Shown here one piece after another: positions 61,624-64,000 of a DNA stretch of 64,000 nt. The stretch is from Amulumruptor sp947039275 (GTDB lineage: Bacteria; Bacteroidota; Bacteroidia; Bacteroidales; Muribaculaceae). The first letter of the stretch is position 1. Each line of letters opens with the position of its first letter. The stretch spans positions 10,667-74,666 of the forward strand of contig CAMQYL010000014.1 of the NCBI GenBank assembly GCA_947039275.1, in the 5' to 3' direction. The notes beneath the pieces are model-generated. The model was not told the origin of the DNA. It ran no database searches and saw nothing but the letters and a program-made list of their open reading frames with translations. Both the position numbers and the translations under genes were made by a program.

Positions 61624-61641
61624 GGACGCGATACATCGCGT
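61620..61641. repeat. R2-type single arm overlapping a stop codon
   Basis: GTAGGGACGCGATACATCGC plus GT; its TAG is the stop of the upstream lipoprotein gene. No right arm is present. Confidence 0.85.
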
Positions 61642-61845
61642 CCGCGTCCACAAAGGGCGCGCCAAAGCATACGAAGACTTGCTTAAGCAACGTTTACACA
61701 ATATCGACCCCAGCGGGGTCGCATACGTTAGGCCATGGTCATAAAAGCCCATAGGCTTGGCTGCCCATGGTGTGACATCATCCCCTTCCAATAAATGCCT
61801 CCATAGGAGGCGCACAGCCCCTGCTCCAGACACCCTAATAAATCC

Positions 61846-61897
61846 AAACATTTTGCAGTTTCGTGCAATTTCAGCTCAAAACATTTTGCAGTTTCGT
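61846..61897. repeat. 19-bp direct repeat pair
   Basis: AAACATTTTGCAGTTTCGT occurs at 61846-61864 and 61879-61897, 33 bp apart (about three helical turns). Within the 803-bp gene-free stretch 61624-62426. Could be operator-like sites, but no adjacent gene is obvious. Confidence 0.75.
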
Positions 61898-62019
61898 ACA
61901 TGGCACCCATTGCCAAGCTTTTTAATCTCCCAGGGATGAGAGGGTATTGCAGGCATGGAAATCCCTCAACCTGTAGGGACGTGCCCCAATGCTGTCTGCT
62001 TAAGGCTCTGATGCGGATG

Positions 62020-62306
62020 GATACGTCGGAGACGTATCAGTTGTGCGAAACCCCATGCACGGGAGCGTCAGCGAACGTACATGGGGGTCAGATAACACAC
62101 TCTTATGATCAACCTCGGAGAGGTTGGGGCATACCCACGTCTCCACACCACCCCTCTTATTTCCCATTTTAAACCAATGACTTACATAGATAATCATGTG
62201 TGCCACAACCTCTCCGAGGTTGGTTTTACATTGGCATGCTGCCCCATGTACGTTCGCTGACGCTCCGTGCATGGGGTTAATCACGGCTGGCACGTCTCCG
62301 ACGTAC
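62020..62306. repeat. Large inverted pair of R4 repeats
   Basis: 62020-62083 (GATACGTC-gga-GACGTATC, then the CCCCATGCACGGGAGCGTCA block) is repeated in inverse at about 62241-62306. A second pair, CAACCTCGGAGAGGTTGG (62110-62127) and ACAACCTCTCCGAGGTTGG (62205-62223), is nested inside. The ~80-bp centre is AT-rich. Confidence 0.87.
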
Positions 62307-62413
62307 CTCCTGTAATGGATTCACTGACCATGCTTAAACAGACAGCTTTGGGACTTGCCCGGCTATGCAACCCCTCGGCGCTTGATGCAACCCGGTTGCA
62401 TCGGTTTTTTCAT

Positions 62414-62421
62414 TAAATTTG
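62414..62421 (+). promoter_or_regulatory. Promoter -7 element of the fur-like gene
   Basis: TAAATTTG, only 5 bp before the chosen ATG at 62427, which would make the message leaderless or nearly so. Confidence 0.6.
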
Positions 62422-62426
62422 CATTT

Positions 62427-62846
62427 ATGAAATCCTCCGCTGACATACTTGACCGGAAAAATGTCAAGCCCACTCCCAACCGCCTCCTCGTGCTTGACGC
62501 GTTGCTTCGGGCAGCGAGCCCCATGAGCCTGGCAGACATCGAGACCGACATCGACACCATGGACCGCTCCAGCATATTCCGCACACTCAGCCTCTTCGCC
62601 AGCCACGACATCGCCCACAGCATCGATGACGGCAGCGGCTCGGTCAAATACGAAGTGTGCCACGGCGAAGACCACTGCACCGTCGACGACATGCACGTCC
62701 ACTTCTACTGCGAGTCGTGCCACCGCACCGTCTGCTTCGAGGACCTCCACATCCCCCCGGTCCCCCTCCCCGCCGGCTACCTCCCCCGATCCGTCACCTA
62801 CCTCGTCAAAGGCATCTGCCCCGCCTGCTCCCGCAGCAAAGGCTGA
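62427..62846 (+). CDS. Fur family transcriptional regulator
   Basis: 139 aa metal-responsive repressor type. The N-terminal winged helix (KPTPNRLLVLDALLRAASP ... MDRSSIFRTLSLFASH) is followed by the metal-binding domain: HVHFYCESCHRTVC and the second pair CPAC near the C-terminus, giving two CxxC for structural zinc. Which metal or signal it senses (Fur, Zur or PerR type) cannot be settled. The ATG at 62427 gives the standard Fur N-terminus. Confidence 0.88.
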   Translation: MKSSADILDRKNVKPTPNRLLVLDALLRAASPMSLADIETDIDTMDRSSIFRTLSLFASHDIAHSIDDGSGSVKYEVCHGEDHCTVDDMHVHFYCESCHRTVCFEDLHIPPVPLPAGYLPRSVTYLVKGICPACSRSKG

Positions 62847-62879
62847 CATTTTCGCATGCCGCAGGCGTCCGTGCCGACT

Positions 62880-62887
62880 TATCTTTG
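62880..62887 (+). promoter_or_regulatory. Promoter -7 element of the DUF4373 gene
   Basis: TATCTTTG, 35 bp before the ATG at 62922. Confidence 0.7.
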
Positions 62888-62921
62888 GCTGTATTACCCA
62901 CAACCCAAAGACTCAAACACT

Positions 62922-63950
62922 ATGGCACGACCGGCTAAACCTGGACTTGACTACTTCCCCTTAGACACCGACATGTTCTGCGACATGCGCATCCGCCGCC
63001 TCATCCGCCGCTGCGGCGGAGAGGCTGTTGCGGTCTACACCTTGCTGCTGTGCACCGTCTACCGCAGCGGCTACTACATCGTAGCTGACGATGACCTTCC
63101 CTTCATGCTCTCCGAGCAGTCAGGACTTGACGAAGCATATATACTAAAAGTCATAGGCTGCTGCATAGACATCGGACTCTTCGACAAGCCCCTCTACGAC
63201 TCCGACAGCGTGCTCACATCCCGCGCCATCCAGGAGCGTTACCGCACCATACGCGCCCTGTCACGACGCATATGCACCATCACAGAGTTTGCCCTCATTT
63301 CTTCGGAAGAAACCCCGGTTATTGCACAAGAATCCCTCATTAATGTACAAGAACCCACGGTTTCTGCGCAAGAACCCCCTGTTTCCTCCGCAAAAAGTAC
63401 ACAAAGAAAAGGAAATAAAAACAAATCAAACAAAACATCATCTGACGATGATGGCTGCGCACCTGCCCCCGACACACCAACGGGGATTTCCGAAACAAGC
63501 CACCGGCGGGGAGACTCCGCACCCCCACAAGCCGACCCCATAGCAGCCAGCCTGGCATGGGCGGAAGCCAACGCCCAGCGTCTCGCCCGGGAGAGCGGCA
63601 CCCACGCCGCCGCAGTGCTCCACCACGCCCGTCAGGTAGCCGAAAGCTGGCGCATGACTGGCGAATGGGACCGCGCCAAGCCCAACACCCACATGGCATC
63701 AGCCATCAAAGCCCGCCTACGCCGCAGCCGCGACATCTGCGGCGACACGCCTCCTCCCTCCTCCCCCACAGCCCGACGCATAGCCGCCGAACGCGAAGCC
63801 GACCGCCGCGCCCGCGCCTCGCGCAAGCCCATCGACTCCCGCGCCGCCCTCGCAGCCTACCTTGCCTCCCAGGGACTCGCCCCCGACACCCGCCTCTCCC
63901 ACACCATCCAATCCGAATCGGCAGACATCAGACAAACCACCCGATTGTAG
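62922..63950 (+). CDS. DUF4373 (Lin1244/Lin1753-like) domain protein
   Basis: 342 aa. The N-terminal ~100 residues (GLDYFPLDTDMFCDMRIRRL, GGEAVAVYTLLLCTVYR) are the DUF4373 domain found in phage and plasmid replication-initiator-like proteins. A linker with four imperfect 7-residue repeats (ETPVIAQ, ESLINVQ, EPTVSAQ, EPPVSSA) follows, then a Lys/Asn/Ser-rich stretch and an Ala/Arg-rich C-terminus. Start MARPAKPGLDY. The stop TAG lies in a truncated repeat end (TGTAGGGAC). Probably of mobile-element origin. Confidence 0.78.
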   Translation: MARPAKPGLDYFPLDTDMFCDMRIRRLIRRCGGEAVAVYTLLLCTVYRSGYYIVADDDLPFMLSEQSGLDEAYILKVIGCCIDIGLFDKPLYDSDSVLTSRAIQERYRTIRALSRRICTITEFALISSEETPVIAQESLINVQEPTVSAQEPPVSSAKSTQRKGNKNKSNKTSSDDDGCAPAPDTPTGISETSHRRGDSAPPQADPIAASLAWAEANAQRLARESGTHAAAVLHHARQVAESWRMTGEWDRAKPNTHMASAIKARLRRSRDICGDTPPPSSPTARRIAAEREADRRARASRKPIDSRAALAAYLASQGLAPDTRLSHTIQSESADIRQTTRL

Positions 63951-63954
63951 GGAC
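63946..63954. repeat. Truncated repeat end at the DUF4373 stop codon
   Basis: TGTAGGGAC, the common outer end of R1/R2, without the palindrome that normally follows. It contains the TAG stop. Confidence 0.45.
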
Positions 63955-64000
63955 GAACTATGTTAAAAGCCAAATAAAATGAGGCAAAAATTACATCGGC

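Overview
This is a gene-dense chromosomal segment from a member of the Bacteroidales. Three things point there. Most units start at the Bacteroidetes promoter element TAnnTTTG. The arginine pathway uses the ArgF' (acyl-ornithine) carbamoyltransferase. Putative glycine-lipid acyltransferases GlsA/GlsB, split-type glycine decarboxylase GcvPA/GcvPB and a DUF177-rpmF-fabH-era-der block are also present. High GC by eye and the style of the secreted proteins suggest the family Muribaculaceae; the family assignment is inference, not demonstrated.

Layout. 1-6.9 kb, plus strand: arginine biosynthesis (end of argG, argC, argD, argF', argB, argE, argH). 6.85-9.3 kb, minus: a SatD-like regulator, a DUF3307 membrane protein and a family 9 glycosyltransferase; the first two are visibly more AT-rich. 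9.5-9.9 kb: a DUF3127 OB-fold-like protein. 10.4-14.6 kb, minus: YfhO-type membrane protein, a methyltransferase and XerD. 14.75-30.6 kb, minus: the division and cell wall (dcw) cluster rsmH-ftsL-ftsI-murE-mraY-murD-ftsW-murG-murC-ftsQ-ftsA-ftsZ. 30.9-34.2 kb, minus: an orphan phage-type large terminase and a tyrosine integrase broken by an in-frame amber codon. 34.5-39.8 kb: secreted proteins, a TRIC/UPF0126 channel and rpsO. 40-46.8 kb, plus: panB, then MATE-NamZ, then glsA-glsB-membrane protein. 46.9-53.3 kb, minus: tRNA-Gln, tyrS, der, era, fabH, rpmF, DUF177. 53.6-60.9 kb, minus: a self-contained glycine cleavage operon lplA-gcvT-gcvH-gcvPA-gcvPB-lpd. 61-64 kb, plus: a lipoprotein, a Fur-family regulator and a DUF4373 protein.

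The most unusual content is between the genes. Several families of short palindromic repeats fill the spacers. R1 and R2 share the end GTAGGGAC but carry different, compensating palindromes (ACATGCC/GGCATGT versus ACGCGGC/GCCGCGT versus ACGCGAT/ATCGCGT), which is covariation of a hairpin. Full elements are two such arms in inverted orientation around a variable centre of about 30-50 bp. R3 is a roughly 220 bp triple-nested palindrome present twice. R4 is a third hairpin family. A fifth class is 9-bp tandem arrays (TCTTATAAA-like or GTCGTTAAG).

The repeats touch coding sequence. The TAG in GTAGGGAC is the stop codon of lpd, of the 61.0-kb lipoprotein and of the DUF4373 gene. An R2 element is translated as the C-terminal tail of LplA, and an R1 arm is translated at the end of GcvPA. 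Downstream of lpd, a second diverged copy of its last 13 codons lies between two repeat arms. No transposase or RAYT-type gene for these repeats is visible in the window.
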